Source of the DNA: Leptodontidium sp. MPI-SDFR-AT-0119
Lineage: Eukaryota > Ascomycota > Leotiomycetes > Helotiales > Leptodontidiaceae
DNA length: 64,000 bases
Reading direction: 5' to 3'
NCBI GenBank assembly: GCA_020726505.1
Contig: JAHLEZ010000019.1
Coordinates: 868,001 to 932,000, forward strand
The notes beneath the pieces were generated by a model that did no database searches, was not told the origin of the DNA, and saw only the letters and a program-made list of their open reading frames with translations. The position numbers were made by a program, and so were the translations under genes. Below, one piece after another: positions 22,202 to 34,469 of the stretch; position 1 is the stretch's first letter; each line of letters begins with the position of its first letter.

Positions 22202-25200
22202 CTATCTTGTCCGGGTATATCCTCCGATGCGGACGGAGGTGGGGGGAAGAGTTCAGACGGAAAGGAAAGAGAACAAAGGAATCGAATCAGCCGGCGGCAA
22301 TCGGATGAGAAAGAACATCCCGATCTCTTGGAACGCGGATCGTACATGAATGGACGAACTGTACGGGAGGCGCGGGCCGGGTTCTCACCCGCATCAGGCT
22401 AGTGATGTCTTGGACCCATTGTTTAGAGTTGTAGAAGTACTTCTATTGGTTCCCGCAACGGTAGGAAAGTACTTCGTAGTAGGGGTAATAGTTGTCACTG
22501 CAGGGGGTGCTGCTCTAACTTAAGTAGGGAATAATGCTCAGAATTTGGAAACCCTATTGGACAAATTCCCCTGTTCTCGAAGAACTCTCTAGAAGTCTTG
22601 GCTACAACTATTCCCCCGACTACCAAAGTAAATTACCGACTCTCCGCTCATTTGCAGCACGGCACTTGGCCAGTGCTGAAGGAATGAGAGATAGTGGAGC
22701 ACCCCTCAATCCGGAGCAGAGATCGATGTCAAGGATTCCGATGGAAAGAGAGCACTGGACTTAGCTAACGCTGAAGGAAAAAATGACGCGGTTCGTCAAC
22801 ACGATATGATGAAGGAGGCTCGAAGCGGCGTTCACCGTGACAATGGCTGACAATTGGCCAAGTACGAGAACCACGGGATTTTCTTTGATGCGAAACTGGA
22901 ATCAATACGAATTTGCAGATTCGAGAAGCATATGCATGCACTGCAGCTAAAGCTCAACTTCATGAAGCTCTTCGCCGAAAATCGTCGTACACGTTGGGCA
23001 AAAGTCAACGTCACCTTAAGTGCGGGCAGCTCAGGGAACGAACCATATATTCGCGCGATCGAGCCAGAGGCAGTTCGAGTGGAAGTCTCGGAACGCGAGG
23101 TCACAACCGGCCTAAGATGATAGAAATAAATATCAGTGAAGGCTTGCTAGTTTTAAGTATATTTACTATCTTATTTATTTGTGCCCAGATTTCACGATTT
23201 GAACGAGTTTAGTCCAGTTCTAACACAGGTTCAAATTATTGAATGCATGGCTCACCTTAAAATAAGCAAGTCTCTCTTTTTCATCGTCATATGCGCTTCC
23301 ATATTTTGATCACACGGCATATCTAGGGCGGGTATGGTACAGCTATTCGGGTATTTTGTCAGGCACGTCCTTCGTCTTCGTGTGGAGCCTCAGCACTTCC
23401 TGAAACGTGGTTTTTTGCTCCAAAATTTAACAGCAATGTCTGATACCTCTTCAACATGAACTCGATTTATTATTAAACCCCTCGTTCATCTTCTCAAAAC
23501 AGATGCTAGCCCACTCGTGCTCTGCAGAATTCATTATCTTCTTGGTTGTCCTCTGCTCGTACATCTCAAGAACACGATCCCCATCCTTGGTGCTCGAATC
23601 AGTCGCCAACTTCTTTACCTGCCAAGGGGGGCGAGTGCTAGTTGTTTCTTGCCCAAATTAGCTGATTTCGATCTTGGCCGTGCGTGCTTGTTGCAGATTA
23701 GGAGAGGAGGACTCTTGAAGTGTGGAAATCTATCCATAACAATGGATTTGATTTTGGCGAGTGGCTTGCACTGTAGGAAAGGAAGATGTGTGAGCTCGCA
23801 GAGATTAACTTTGTGTGTTTAAAATCGCCAGAGGGGAATTTTTCTGCGTACATGTATATCAGTGTGTATGAAATGGATAATTTAAGAGTACTAGTTGATT
23901 TCTCCCGAATTGTGTTTCATTTGATTATGCATTTTCATACGCAAATGCACTATCCTTGCGAGCACCATTATCAATTAGTGAATCATATTTTGGGCACGAA
24001 ATAATGGCATGGGACAGATTTGATGAGAGATCAACGCCTTGCAGAGTTGTGTTTAATTCAAATGAATTTCGATAAGTATATTGTCATATAGAAGTGGAGC
24101 ATACAGTCAGTGCTTTTAAAGCAGTAATTAAGTTGTTTAATTTTGTAAGATCTTATAGGGAGTAACTGAATGTATACAAGTAAAGGGGTTTCTGAGTCAG
24201 CCAGGCTCCAGAGGCCCGTGCCTGCACAACATAAACACCGGCTTTTTTTGTTTACCACTCGCGTATGTCCCCCTATTTCTCCGATAGCTAAGCGAAGGCC
24301 TTGGCGTTCTGGTAAACAGAGCGGTTTGCGCTTTGATGAATCTTTCCTGGTTATATCTATGCTCTCTGAAAATACCAAGCATAAGAGACGTGATATTACG
24401 GAGCTATTCGTACTTGTACTATCAGCGGCCGGAAACTTCCAAAGAGACAAAGAGAACGTCACGTGTGTCCTTGCAACATTCACATTTACTGATTCACTAG
24501 CTGGATCTGTCTCTGTCTGGGTCTCTACACCGAACTGGATTGGTTATTTCGAATTTTTTGCTGAAGCGGTTATCCTCCCTGGCGCTTATTCTTTCTTGCC
24601 TGATACAGGGTAGCAGATAGTCATTTGCCATTATGGTAACCAAGCTATCACGGCGAGCTATCACATCTCGCTTGAGTCATCGTCCCACTTCCTCTCGCGA
24701 TCTGTTCCAACTCCCTTGTTCTGCTTCAATGTGTACAAAACTATGGACACTGTCAAGATTGCTTCGCGAGTTCTATTCAGGCCTCATCTTGGTCTGTCCG
24801 ACCATAACCGCGACAAGGCCGAGAAGCAAAGCCAAACATCTACCCCTAGCCTCCATTGGATTGCCAAGCTACCAAGACCTTGTGGCTGACCCCGATTATC
24901 CGGGATGCCAAGGCCAAGCCAACAATAAAGATCATGGGGAAGGCCAGAGCTAGAAGGCAGCCCAAGAGAAAGGAAGTCATGCACGGAAGGCCAAGGCGAG
25001 TTCCGTCTTCGGTAAATTCTCTGCATACTACCTTATGGTGCGCCGTTGACGAAAGAGGTAGGTGGTTATGGATGCCAAATGCCAATGCTCTTGGGTAAGA
25101 CATCCAAACCTGTTGGCATCGTCACTATCAGCATAGAGTATTAGTGAGATACGACTACCTGCGAAGATAAAGGGGGGATGATAGCTGCAAAACAGTGGGT

Positions 25201-25380
25201 AACATATTTCTTAAGAATTGAAAGTCGCTTGTTTCTTCACGTCACCCAGCGCTCGACTAATACATTGACTGTGGTGTATTTGTTTACAATTCCTGTTTGC
25301 CTCAACCCTCGCTTCTTTCCCTCAAAAGTCGAGCAGCCTACGATTCAACTTTCCTTTGGCCGTCAGATTGACCAGCAGCT
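22202..25380. other. 3.2-kb region between divergent FAD-oxidase and SLC6 genes
   Basis: Holds the two promoters and, between about 22560 and 23120, fragments that look like eroded ankyrin-protein sequence (listed separately). Open frames at 23517-23822, 24170-24613 and 24633-24953 have no family features. No RNA gene was recognised. Confidence 0.45.
22716..22850 (+). pseudogene. Ankyrin-repeat fragment (relic)
   Basis: Reading codons from 22716 gives an ankyrin-like unit: AEIDVKDSDGKRALDLANAE, then GKNDAVRQ. It matches the ankyrin pattern (D..G..AL.LA...G...VVR) and soon hits a stop. No start, neighbouring intact repeats or splice sites were found. The best explanation is a leftover of an ankyrin or NLR gene. 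Confidence 0.4.
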
Positions 25381-27617
25381 ATGAATGCCTTAAAGAAAGC
25401 AGTCAACATCTTCGCACCAGCAGCGGAGAAATCTGAAGATGGCCGTGATAAATGGTCATCGCGCCCAGCCTTTGTGCTCGCCGCCATGGGTGGTGCAGTA
25501 GGGCTGGGAAACTTATTGCGATATCCCTCAATTGTGTTCAACAACAACGGCCTCCAGTGGTTTATCCCATACTTCATCGCTCTCTTCTTCCTCGGCATCC
25601 CAGTACTGCTTCTCGAGATTTCCATTGGACAGGCCTACCGGGGCGGTTGTATCATCGCCTACGACCATATCAATATGCGGACAAAGGGTGTAGGATTGGC
25701 TGTCATCTTCAACGGCTATGTTGTCACTACATACTACGTCCCGATCCTGTGTTTCGTCATGAACTACTTTCGCAATTCCTTCACATCACCCTTGCCATGG
25801 ACTGGTAGGGGAAGCGACTTTTACATGGACGATGTCGTGGCCAATGTTGATCCCATCCCTGGATCATACAACGATGATGGCAGCGTTGCCAGTTATGTAA
25901 ATTACCCAGGCACTGCTACTGTACCCGAGACTGCGGGCTGGGCAGCTTTCATCTTCTTTGTGGTGTGGCTGTGTATGTTCAAGGGAGTTGGACTTACCGG
26001 GCGTGTTGTTTACTTCACAGTATGTGCCATTTCTTGAAATAACTTCTTATGGCATGGGTAGATGGCTGAATATAGTTATCCTCTTTAGATGGGTATACCA
26101 ATTGTCACCGTCATCGTCCTCATTGGCCGCGCCGGAGCCCTTCCAAACGCAATTGATGGCATCAAATTGTACATGGGTGTCTGGTATGTGTTCCTCCTAA
26201 CACTCCGTTCTATCTTGTGGATCTTCATTTGTAGCGTCCACACTTGCTCTTAGAATCTGAGACATGATAATTAAATATGCTAACTAGAGGATAAGGCATA
26301 ATGAGAAACTCGCGGGACCAAAGATCTGGCAAGAGGCCCTCGGTCAGATATTTTTCTCCATCGGAGTCGGATTTGGATATTTCACCTCATATGCATCATA
26401 CAACAGCGAATACGCCAACGCTGTTCAAGACGCTCTCATCATCGGATGCAGCAATAGCCTGTTCGAAATCTTCGCTGCTTTTGCAGTCTTTGGCGTGGTT
26501 GGCTTCCTCGGTCGTCGCCCTGACCCTGAAAACCCACTCAGCAGCTTCCAAGTTGGGTTCCTGACATATCCCGAAGCCGTCGTTCAGATGCCCGGGGCAA
26601 ACTTCTGGGCCGTTCTATTCTTTTTCACATTGATGCTCCTGGGTATTAGCTCGAGCTTTGCGTTGCTTGAGTCTATCGTCACCATGATAACCGATAGCCC
26701 AATGGGCAAAAAGGTCTCACGCCCGATCATCTCCACCGTGGCCGTCATCATCACGTTCCTCCTGTCATTGATGTATTGCACCTAGTTTGGATTCTATCTC
26801 CTTGATGCAGTCGACACCTGGATCAATTACCTGGCTCTGTTTTTCGTTGTATGGTGCGAGGTTGTTTCTGTGACAATGATCTACCGCTACAAGGATGTGG
26901 TGAACCAAGTCGGCCTCCCTGCATTCCTCGTTTTCAATGGTGGCTACGTCGGAGCTCAAATCTTCGGCTTGGCTATTGCTCACGCCACTGATATACCCGG
27001 TGCTGGTGCTGGCTTTGCCTTCGGCCTCTTCTTCATGTGCCTTGCGATTTCCCTCTTCGTCGCTCGAACTCCAGACAGTATTGCACCACGATTCTGGGGA
27101 GGTAATGTCTTCCTTAACCGCATGTGGTGGCTCTGTTTCTACTCAGTAAGTGCTCTTCTCATTTTCGTACAAATATGCCATGGCGTCCAATCTCGTACAT
27201 GAGACTAATACTCTCACCCAGGGCAACCAACTCACCCGCGATTTGAATGTCCACGTCGCCATCGGAAACAACTGGGCTATCCCCATGCTCTGGGCACCGA
27301 TTCTCCGGTTCATCTCAGCTCCTATCCTAGCCATTGTCTTTTCTTTCGCGTACCCAGCTTTCCACCCGAAGCGTAATGATCCAACCCACATCTTCGGTTT
27401 CGCCATCTCGCACCTAGTTATGGTTTTCGTTGTCGGGGTGTTGGTTGTACCGAAGTCTCTAGATGTATTTGTTCCGGAAACACACAGGGAGATTCGAGAT
27501 ATACCTACTATCCCGAATGTGACCATCGGCACGACTCAGGGCGAGGAATCAATGGAGAATGGTGAGATGGATGGTTCGTACAGCCCTGGGCAGAATGTTA
27601 TGTCGACCGAGAAATAA
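25381..27617 (+). pseudogene. SLC6-type sodium:neurotransmitter symporter, interrupted by one TAG
   Basis: Exons 25381-26019, 26089-26183, 26290-27145 and 27222-27617 give 661 sense codons if the internal stop is ignored. The N-terminus has the SLC6 ion-site signature AMGGAVGLGNLLRYPSIVFN, then repeated membrane segments, GQIFFSIGVGFGYFTSYASY (TM6 region), LLGISSSFALLESIVTMI (TM8 region) and a cytosolic tail. The family moves amino acids, amines or osmolytes with Na+ across the plasma membrane. The frame is broken only by TAG at 26783-26785, between SLMYCT and FGFYLLDAVD at codon 410. The frame and homology-like sequence continue unchanged to the normal end, and no intron can remove the stop. 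It is either a recent nonsense allele, a sequencing error or a readthrough site. Without readthrough the protein loses its last third and would not transport. Confidence 0.85.
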
Positions 27618-28085
27618 TTGGGATGATTGCCATGCTGCTCACTTCTCTTGTGCTGGTGGGAAGTAGAGATGCAGATCTTTCGGTTTAGTTAAAGTTGAAT
27701 CCTTAGCTAGGAGTGAGTTATCCTTGGATCATTGCTTCCAGAGTTCTACCATCGGTATTTGTTAAGAACGGTCGAAATGCAAGTTGATAGCATTTACAAA
27801 GTTTAATATACTTATACTTCGTGAGTTGTTTTCAACTTCTTTTCTCTGCGATAAATGGGAGAATGGGGAAGCTCGCTTAGCAGCCTGAACAGAGACAGCG
27901 GTTTGAGAGATCATGGCTGAGAATGTCTCAACCTTGTAATGAAATGCTTCACTGAAATCAAAGATTAGTGAGCCCAATTTAGGATGACTCGGAGTGTTTA
28001 TTGGCTGGTCTAAGTGTGGAATGGGGATCCAATCTAAGGATCTTGGTGAATAGCTTTACGTCTCTTTTACCATCTCATCAGTTTG
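27618..28085. other. Intergenic, convergent 3' flanks
   Basis: Lies between the SLC6 pseudogene end and the stop of the kinase-like gene on the other strand. No coding or RNA signal was recognised. Confidence 0.5.
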
Positions 28086-28898
28086 TCACTCCTGAATGAT
28101 TTCTACCCCGCCCAGAAAACTCGGATCCTCCAGGCTGCTTTTCAGACCGCTCATCTCAACCTCAAGCTCTGAGGACGAACAGTCGCGTCGAGCCGCCTCA
28201 AAGTCTACCAGAACCACGTCTTGCTCATCCCGCACAAGAAAGTTATATTTGTTGATATCGCCGAGCTTGATACCGAGCCCATGCAACAAACTCAAAGCCT
28301 TCTTGCAGCCATCAAAGTCTCCAGGCCCCGCGGCCCTCGCGCCTTCCAACCACTCAGCAACGAAGCCAATTACTCGACCATTCTTGCCTTCTGTAAGGTG
28401 GCCTAGAAAATTGGGGCCAACAGCACTGCCATTGATCCACTGATAGGCGGCCGTTTCAACCTCAATAGCGGCGATTTCCCAAGGCAAAACCGCGAGTTTG
28501 ACAAGTACCGGTTTGCCACCATTGACCCCGGGATGCGTTGAAACGTGGACTCGTTGCTTCAGTCGTTCTTCTCGTGTGAAGTCCAGCTCGTTGAGCCTAA
28601 CGGGGTGCCAAAGGTTCTTCTCTCCAGCAAATTGGACTCTCTCGGTCTTGATGAAGGCGACTTCCCCGGTCTCAGGGTCTTTGGCGACGTGAGAGTTGTT
28701 CCAATCTCCAGTTGGGAATGGTGGAAAAAGCTCGCTGAGTAGGATTGGCACGAAGGTGCGGTCGTCCTCGGCCCCTGCGAATATTCCTGGTGCGGTGGTT
28801 ACGTACTTCACATGTTGCCCGTCGACTAGGAAGCGGTAATCGCTGTCGCTCGTGTCGTCCCCGTCTACGAGACAGGCGAGAAGTTGGATTGTTGGCAT
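28086..28898 (-). CDS. Kinase-like (APH/PKc-fold) protein with altered catalytic loop
   Basis: Intronless, 270 aa from the ATG at 28898; the frame is open further upstream only from non-ATG codons. The N-terminal third is beta-rich (MPTIQLLACLVDGDD, FRFLVDG-like strands), followed by VLVKLAVLPWEIAAIEVETA (the ATP-anchor lysine and the helix Glu region). The catalytic loop reads GIKLGDINKYNFLV and the metal-binding motif VVLVDFEAA. This corresponds to H-G-D-x-N-x-x-N-F and D-F-E of the fungal kinase-like/aminoglycoside-phosphotransferase-type family. The His before G-D is Leu here, while the catalytic Asp, the Asn and the metal Asp remain. The length is typical. The substrate is unknown; members are often misnamed alpha-galactosidase A. 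It may be a weak kinase or a binding module. Confidence 0.72.
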   Translation of the reverse strand: MPTIQLLACLVDGDDTSDSDYRFLVDGQHVKYVTTAPGIFAGAEDDRTFVPILLSELFPPFPTGDWNNSHVAKDPETGEVAFIKTERVQFAGEKNLWHPVRLNELDFTREERLKQRVHVSTHPGVNGGKPVLVKLAVLPWEIAAIEVETAAYQWINGSAVGPNFLGHLTEGKNGRVIGFVAEWLEGARAAGPGDFDGCKKALSLLHGLGIKLGDINKYNFLVRDEQDVVLVDFEAARRDCSSSELEVEMSGLKSSLEDPSFLGGVEIIQE

Positions 28899-29306
28899 TG
28901 TTTGGCTGGTGGGCAGCCATTTTGGAGAAGCGTTACTGAGACAGCAAATAGAGGGACAGTTGTGTGACTGGTTCAAAGGACGTTCTAAAATCTAAATGGA
29001 TGAAAGCAGCGGCTGTATAGCATGAGTCCTTGAGGTAGAATAAGAAGATGGAAGATGTCGAGAAACAAGATCTGCCCTGTCCAAGAGCTAGCACACGACA
29101 TGCGCGGGCGAGTGAGTCTCACAGGACGCGTAGCCAATCAGCTCCTTCTCGTTGCCGCCTAATTCCAGCACCACTAGCTACTCGTCTACTTCGTAGGTAG
29201 ACCTTCGATGGTGCTGTGAAGACTATGTAAGAAGTCACCTCCTATTACTAGACTTGTAACGAGATCGACCCGGCCCACTTCCAACGAAGTAGATAGGAAT
29301 TCAATA
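28899..29306. other. Intergenic upstream of the kinase-like gene
   Basis: About 400 bp between the kinase-like start codon and the F-box gene stop, both on the minus strand. It presumably holds the promoter of the former and the 3' UTR of the latter. No other feature was seen. Confidence 0.5.
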
Positions 29307-30248
29307 TTATTGTTGTGCTTGACTGGCATGCATATACCTGTCGGGTATTCTTGGGGTCTCCTTCACTGGCCCGTACTTCGCAACGTGCTCCAAAAATTCA
29401 TTTCTTGTGTACTTGATCCTGAAATGCCGCTTGCCTTCCTCCGTCTCGTTCTCGTAACCGAGGCAGAAGTATCCCCAGTCGACCTGCAAGCCAGAGTCGA
29501 ATAGATGCGGTGCGGTGATGATGGCCATAAACCGATAGGGCTCTCTATTACCCTTGTCCAGCATTCGAAAACCAGGACCCGCGGGATCCTGGATAACTGC
29601 CCCTCGATCGAATAATTCCAGCCGCTTCCGCACCAAATTACCCCCTTTATCAGACCAAGCAGTACAATATCGCCCAGGCAAGCCTAAGATACTGGGGGGA
29701 TTCGCAACACGGAGGGATTGGCGGCTAGTAATGGCAGGGCGCTGCTGCGTAGTGTCAGGCTTGAAGAAAGTTGATGCACGGCCTATTGTGAGGGGCATAT
29801 ATTCTAGACGACTCGTAAAGCAGAGGTAGCACACTCGGCGACAGTCTATGAGATAGAGATGATCACCGAAGCAGTCGCACGTAGAACATCGGGTGCTGCT
29901 GAGAGTTGCGTACAGGACATTGCAATTGAATCCGTCTGCCTGGATGCTGAGAATAGCGCGGATGATATTGGGACAGTGCTTGATGATGGCGGCGTATTTC
30001 GGGACCGAGTCGACTAGTAGCATGGCGAGGCTGTTAACACGGCGGAAACGAGTTATCGACGGGACGTCAGTATACATTAGGACCTGGGTGAGGATTTCAA
30101 CAGGGAGCTTGTCGAGGTTCCCGATGGAAGGATGGACTGGTGTGATTGAGCGTCGTCCATTATCCAACGGACAGCGTGTCGCTAGCTGTGCTTCATCCAA
30201 AGTGTTGTCACAGATGTTTTGTTTTGTATAGGTTCTAGGCATAGCCAT
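29307..30248 (-). CDS. F-box domain protein (313 aa)
   Basis: A single exon from the ATG at 30248 to the stop at 29307. Residues about 45-90 form an F-box: NLDKLPVEILTQVLMYTDVP followed by ITRFRRVNSLAMLLVDSVP, the normal L-P-x-E-I/L core. It is followed by a fungal F-box-associated region with a Cys-rich patch (RCSTCDCFGDHLYLIDC and RRVCYLCF) that may bind zinc. No WD40 or LRR was recognised. F-box proteins join SCF ubiquitin ligases through Skp1 and choose substrates with the C-terminal part; the substrate is unknown. The gene ends up 160 bp from the left end of the transposon, so its upstream region may have been altered by that insertion. Confidence 0.85.
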   Translation of the reverse strand: MAMPRTYTKQNICDNTLDEAQLATRCPLDNGRRSITPVHPSIGNLDKLPVEILTQVLMYTDVPSITRFRRVNSLAMLLVDSVPKYAAIIKHCPNIIRAILSIQADGFNCNVLYATLSSTRCSTCDCFGDHLYLIDCRRVCYLCFTSRLEYMPLTIGRASTFFKPDTTQQRPAITSRQSLRVANPPSILGLPGRYCTAWSDKGGNLVRKRLELFDRGAVIQDPAGPGFRMLDKGNREPYRFMAIITAPHLFDSGLQVDWGYFCLGYENETEEGKRHFRIKYTRNEFLEHVAKYGPVKETPRIPDRYMHASQAQQ

Positions 30249-30410
30249 CTCAAGACAGTTTTCCTCCAGCTCAACGGGCTCCAGATTTCAGGCTCGAGGA
30301 GACCAAGTGTGTATACTATTGATAGAGAGACATTGAATGTGGATGTGGCTCACCGCCCACCAACGGCAGAACCTAATCGAGATAACTAAGCCACGGCTCA
30401 AACGAAGCTA

Positions 30411-30432
30411 CAGTCAGACCGCCTCAAACATG
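30411..30432 (+). repeat. Left terminal inverted repeat, TA duplication at 30409-30410
   Basis: 22 bp, the exact reverse complement of 34558-34579. It begins CAGTCAGACC directly after a TA. Confidence 0.95.
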
Positions 30433-30642
30433 GTAAAAAAAATAGACTCTAAAAAAGTGGAGATATTTTTTTATCAAAAGTTGCGCTTTATAATATAAAG
30501 CTATTTGGCTTCTTTACTTTTTTTATTTTACTAAGTAATTAAAAAGTTATATCTAAATATAAATAAAAAAATCCACTTTTTAAAAAAAAATGGTCCCTTA
30601 ATTTTAGCAACGATATAACTTTATGATACTAAGCCCGATTTG

Positions 30643-30673
30643 GATAAAAGTGGGTCCATTAAAACGCTAGCAA
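30643..30673 (+). repeat. Left subterminal direct repeat
   Basis: Reads GATAAAAGTGGGTCC, a 6-nt variable part, then ACGCTAGCAA. It recurs in the same orientation at 34470-34500 with 28 of 31 positions identical. It may be a transposase-binding site or the scar of a nested insertion. Confidence 0.8.
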
Positions 30674-30845
30674 TGAGACGTGTAAAATAGATTAATTAGC
30701 TTTTTAAAATGTGGACGTTTAATAATTATTTATTTTAACGTTCTTTAGCTTAATAATTAAGCGAGTTGAAATATCTTCAACTTTCAACGTCAGTTCTAAC
30801 TAATATTTACTACCACCACAACAACTACTCAACTACCACTTCAAA

Positions 30846-33776
30846 ATGCCTCCCTCAAAGCGTAATAGAAGTACTACGCTCGCTAAATCACCTCCTAGAT
30901 CGCCTATTCAGCCAATCATAAAGCGTTCTCGTCAACAAACACCTGAAGCCTCTAGTAGTTCTTTACCTTTACTTATACCTTTACGCCTTATAAAGGCTAT
31001 TTCTACTACAACACCTACTGCTTTTAATAGTAGTCAAGTCGATAAATTAGAGTTTGAGGAGGAAAGAAGAGCTCAAGTGATTAGCGAATCAGAGAGCGAA
31101 GAGAGTGAAGAAGAAGAAGAAGATAATATAACTCGTACTAACGAGTTTTTAGATCAAGATCTTAAAGAGCTAGGCCCAGATAGGCTAAACAGGGAGGATA
31201 TCGACGAATCAGATATTGAGAGGGAAGTTACTAAAGAGTTTAAAACCTCTAAGTACTTTCGTCAGTCAATAATCGATTCAGGAGGTAAAGTAGTATTACC
31301 TCCTAAAAAAGTCATCAATTTACTAACGTTCGGTTAGTATCTTTATTTATTATTTTAATAAGTATAATAACTAACTTATATATTAATTCCTAAAGGCCCT
31401 CACAAGAGTAAATTAGCTCCTCTTTTAGAAAAGGGGTCTACTACTCAAAAACGAGCTAGAGCTACTTAAAGAGAGTTAAATCGTCAAATTACTCTCCACA
31501 AGTCCAAAACACCCGCACACAATCAGCCTACCCTTCAAAAACCTCTCACCAGTTTCTTTCAACGAAAGCCTCTTATAGAGCCTATTAACGACGATCCCTT
31601 TAAAGATATCGACGATTTAAGCGACGAAGAAGACGAAAATTTTAATTAACTAGTCAAAGACGAGCTAAGAGCTGAAGATAACTCTATTAAGTTAGACGAT
31701 CTTAACGATATAGAGTTTACAGATAATCGTAACGAGCTCTTATTAGATTCACTTATCAGAGACGCTATTAACTTTAGCTTTATTGAAATCGCCTCTACGC
31801 CAAGAACTTATAGAGAGGTTCTTAATAATATCAAAAAACAAATCAATAACAAAAAAATCAAGCTCTTACCTCGGGTATACTTTGAATATTCGCTTATTTA
31901 ACAATACGTCTAAAACCTCTTAAAAAAGAGCCCTCGGAGGAATCGAATCGAAGCTTCTTTACTTGTCGCAGAGAGTAATCACCCTACCGGTAAAGGAAAA
32001 GCTCTCGCCCGTAAAATTAGGGCGTTATTCCTTTATTATCGAACGCATAGATCGTTACCTCTTGAGACACGCGGAGGAACTCGAAGAAATCGGTCTTATT
32101 TAGACAACGAAGACGTCTTTCAAGCTTGTCGAACTTGGCTATTAGCTCAAAAGCTAGCTACAGTTACACCAAAAGGATTTCGACACGCTCTTAATACGCA
32201 AATTATGCCTCGATTATTAGCTTCAGCTAAAAACAACAAGAAGTCCTTATTAGGTAAAACTACCAAGGGAAAGTCAATAAAGCCTTGGAAAGCTCTCAGT
32301 AAAACAGCCACTTATAAGTGGCTAAATCGTCTTGGCTTTTACGCTACCGAAGAAAAGAAAGGGGTATATGTTAATGGCCATGAGAGAGCTGACGTTATCG
32401 ATTATCGTCAAAACGAATTTCTACCAAAAATAACTCTCTACTAGTCGCTTACTACTAATTACGAAGAAGATGAGAATAAAGTTCTTTAACTAATTGCTCC
32501 AACTTTACCACTGGGGCAAAAAGAGCACGTTATTTACTACCACGACGAGAGTTGTTTTCACGGTAAAGAATACTCTAAGTGAATTTGGTTACACGAAGAT
32601 CAACAAAAAATGCCTTCTAAAAGCAAAGGAGGCCTTATTCACGTGTCTGACTTTATAAGTCTTGAAGGGAGGCTTACTATTAGTTAAAAGGATGCTCGGG
32701 AAATCATTTATCCTGGTGGCGACGTCGAGTATTGGAATACTAAAGCTCTACTAAAGTAAGTCGAGAGAGCTATTAATATATTCGAAGAAAAGCACCTTAA
32801 TAAGGTAGCTGTCTTTGTTTTTGACTAATTAAGTGCTCACGCTAGTAAGGGGGAAGGTGCTTTAAACGCTTTCAATATGAACCTTAGAGAAGGTGGTGCT
32901 CCTTTACCACAGAAGGTCAGTTACACCTTCCTATTTAAGAAGTACTTACTGATTTGTTATTTTTTAAGATACTTACTTTCCCCCTAATATCTCTAAAGTT
33001 AAGCGAGCTCGAGGGCTAGAGGGTACTATTCAAGAGCTTAATTATAAGGTTAAGAAAGTTATTAAGGTGCCAGTTAAAGGGCACCCTAATAAAAAGAGAA
33101 TTAAGGAGACTATTATCGAAGAAACACTAAAAGGACTTAAACAAATCCTTGCTAAGAGAGGTTGTTTACCTTTAGGTAAGTATTATTCTTGAAATTTAAA
33201 ATAATATACTAATAATTTATAGGGAAAAAACTACCAAAGGCTAAGTACACCGGAGACAATAAATACACTAATATCCTCTCTTAGCCGGCAAAAAAAGTCG
33301 CTACTTACTACTTAGCGAGGATTCTAGCCAATCACAAAGACTTCTTTAAACAAAAGTCAGCTCTTAAAGAGTTACTTTTGTCTAGAGGCCATAAGTGTCT
33401 CTTTTTACCGAAGTTTCACTGTGAGCTAAACCTAATTGAGATGTATTGGGCGTTTTGTAAGAACTTATATCGACAGGTTTAGAAAGAAACTTTTCCAGAA
33501 GTAAGTTATTAATTTATTTTTGAATTTATTATTAACTAATAAACGTTTAGGCTAAAGAAGTAGCTTTAAAAGCTTTAAATTCTTGCCCTCTTAATACACT
33601 ACGTAGATATATTAATAGAGCTTCACGCTTTATAGACGCTTACCGAAAGGGGCTTAGCTTTAAGTAAACTGCGTAGTGTGTTAAAAAACAGAGTAGCCAT
33701 AGGACTATCTCTGAGACTATAATGAAGGAGTTTGATATAGTCCCAGAGAACCAAATAGAAGTTAATGAGTTAACTT
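30846..33776 (+). pseudogene. DDE transposase gene, disrupted by multiple stops
   Basis: The gene starts at the ATG at 30846 (MPPSKRNRSTTLAKSP) with a basic, then acidic N-terminus. Introns are likely near 31334-31394, 32917-32975, 33177-33222 and 33500-33551. Conserved pieces in order are an HTH-like region (TYKWLNRLGFYATEEKKGVY), YYHDESCFHGKE (first acidic residue), VAVFVFD followed by a stop and LSAHAS (second), and FLPKFHCELNLIEMYW (third). The C-terminus has LRRYINRASRFIDAYRKGL. The spacing between the last two acidic motifs is far longer than in DD34D/E mariners, so I place it only in the DDE superfamily. At least eight in-frame stops sit where Gln (CAA/CAG) or Trp (TGG) fits, as C-to-T changes on either strand would give. 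Confidence 0.88.
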
Positions 33777-34469
33777 GACTTTATTAGTTAGATTTTGTAT
33801 TTATTTTCTAGTGCGGTAGCTAGCTTAGCAGTTATAAAAGTGCTTTATTCAAAATCCTCTTAAGAGTCAAGTATCTCTCTTTCTCACTAATAAAAAATCG
33901 CTAAAAGTTATAAATGTCTCTTAATATAACTAACAAAAAATATACTATTAATAATAGTCTTTCAAATAGATTAACTACTTACAAATAATTATCGCTTAAT
34001 TAGCTAAAACTATCAAGTGTTATAATAGAAGTAGTTAAGCGAAAATATAGATATTTTAAAGAAGAAAAAATCTCTATATAAATAAATGATTTTTAACTTA
34101 TAGGATAAGTGTAAAAACATTAATACTAAGCACCCATATTTATCAATATATAAATTAACTATAAATGATATAAAATAAGATAATATAAGTCGTTTTTTAT
34201 ATTAAATATTTAATTAATGATTTTTTGATTCTTCGAGTATCTAAGAAAAATAACATATAAAATAAAGTGAGTCCTACTGATAATACTAAATTTATTTTCT
34301 TATAGAACGCTTTATTATATTAAAAAAGAATTTTAAAAACAAAAATATCTAAAAAATATTCACTATTACTATTTAAAAACGTATATATAAAAATTAAAAT
34401 CTCAAAAAAAATAGTCCCGCCAAGACATGACTTTTATAAATATAACTTTTTACCCGCTAGCCTAATCGA

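Noticed and set aside
24170..24613. 147-codon plus-strand frame
   Set aside because: No recognisable domain, and the opposite strand is equally open. The sequence reads as noncoding.
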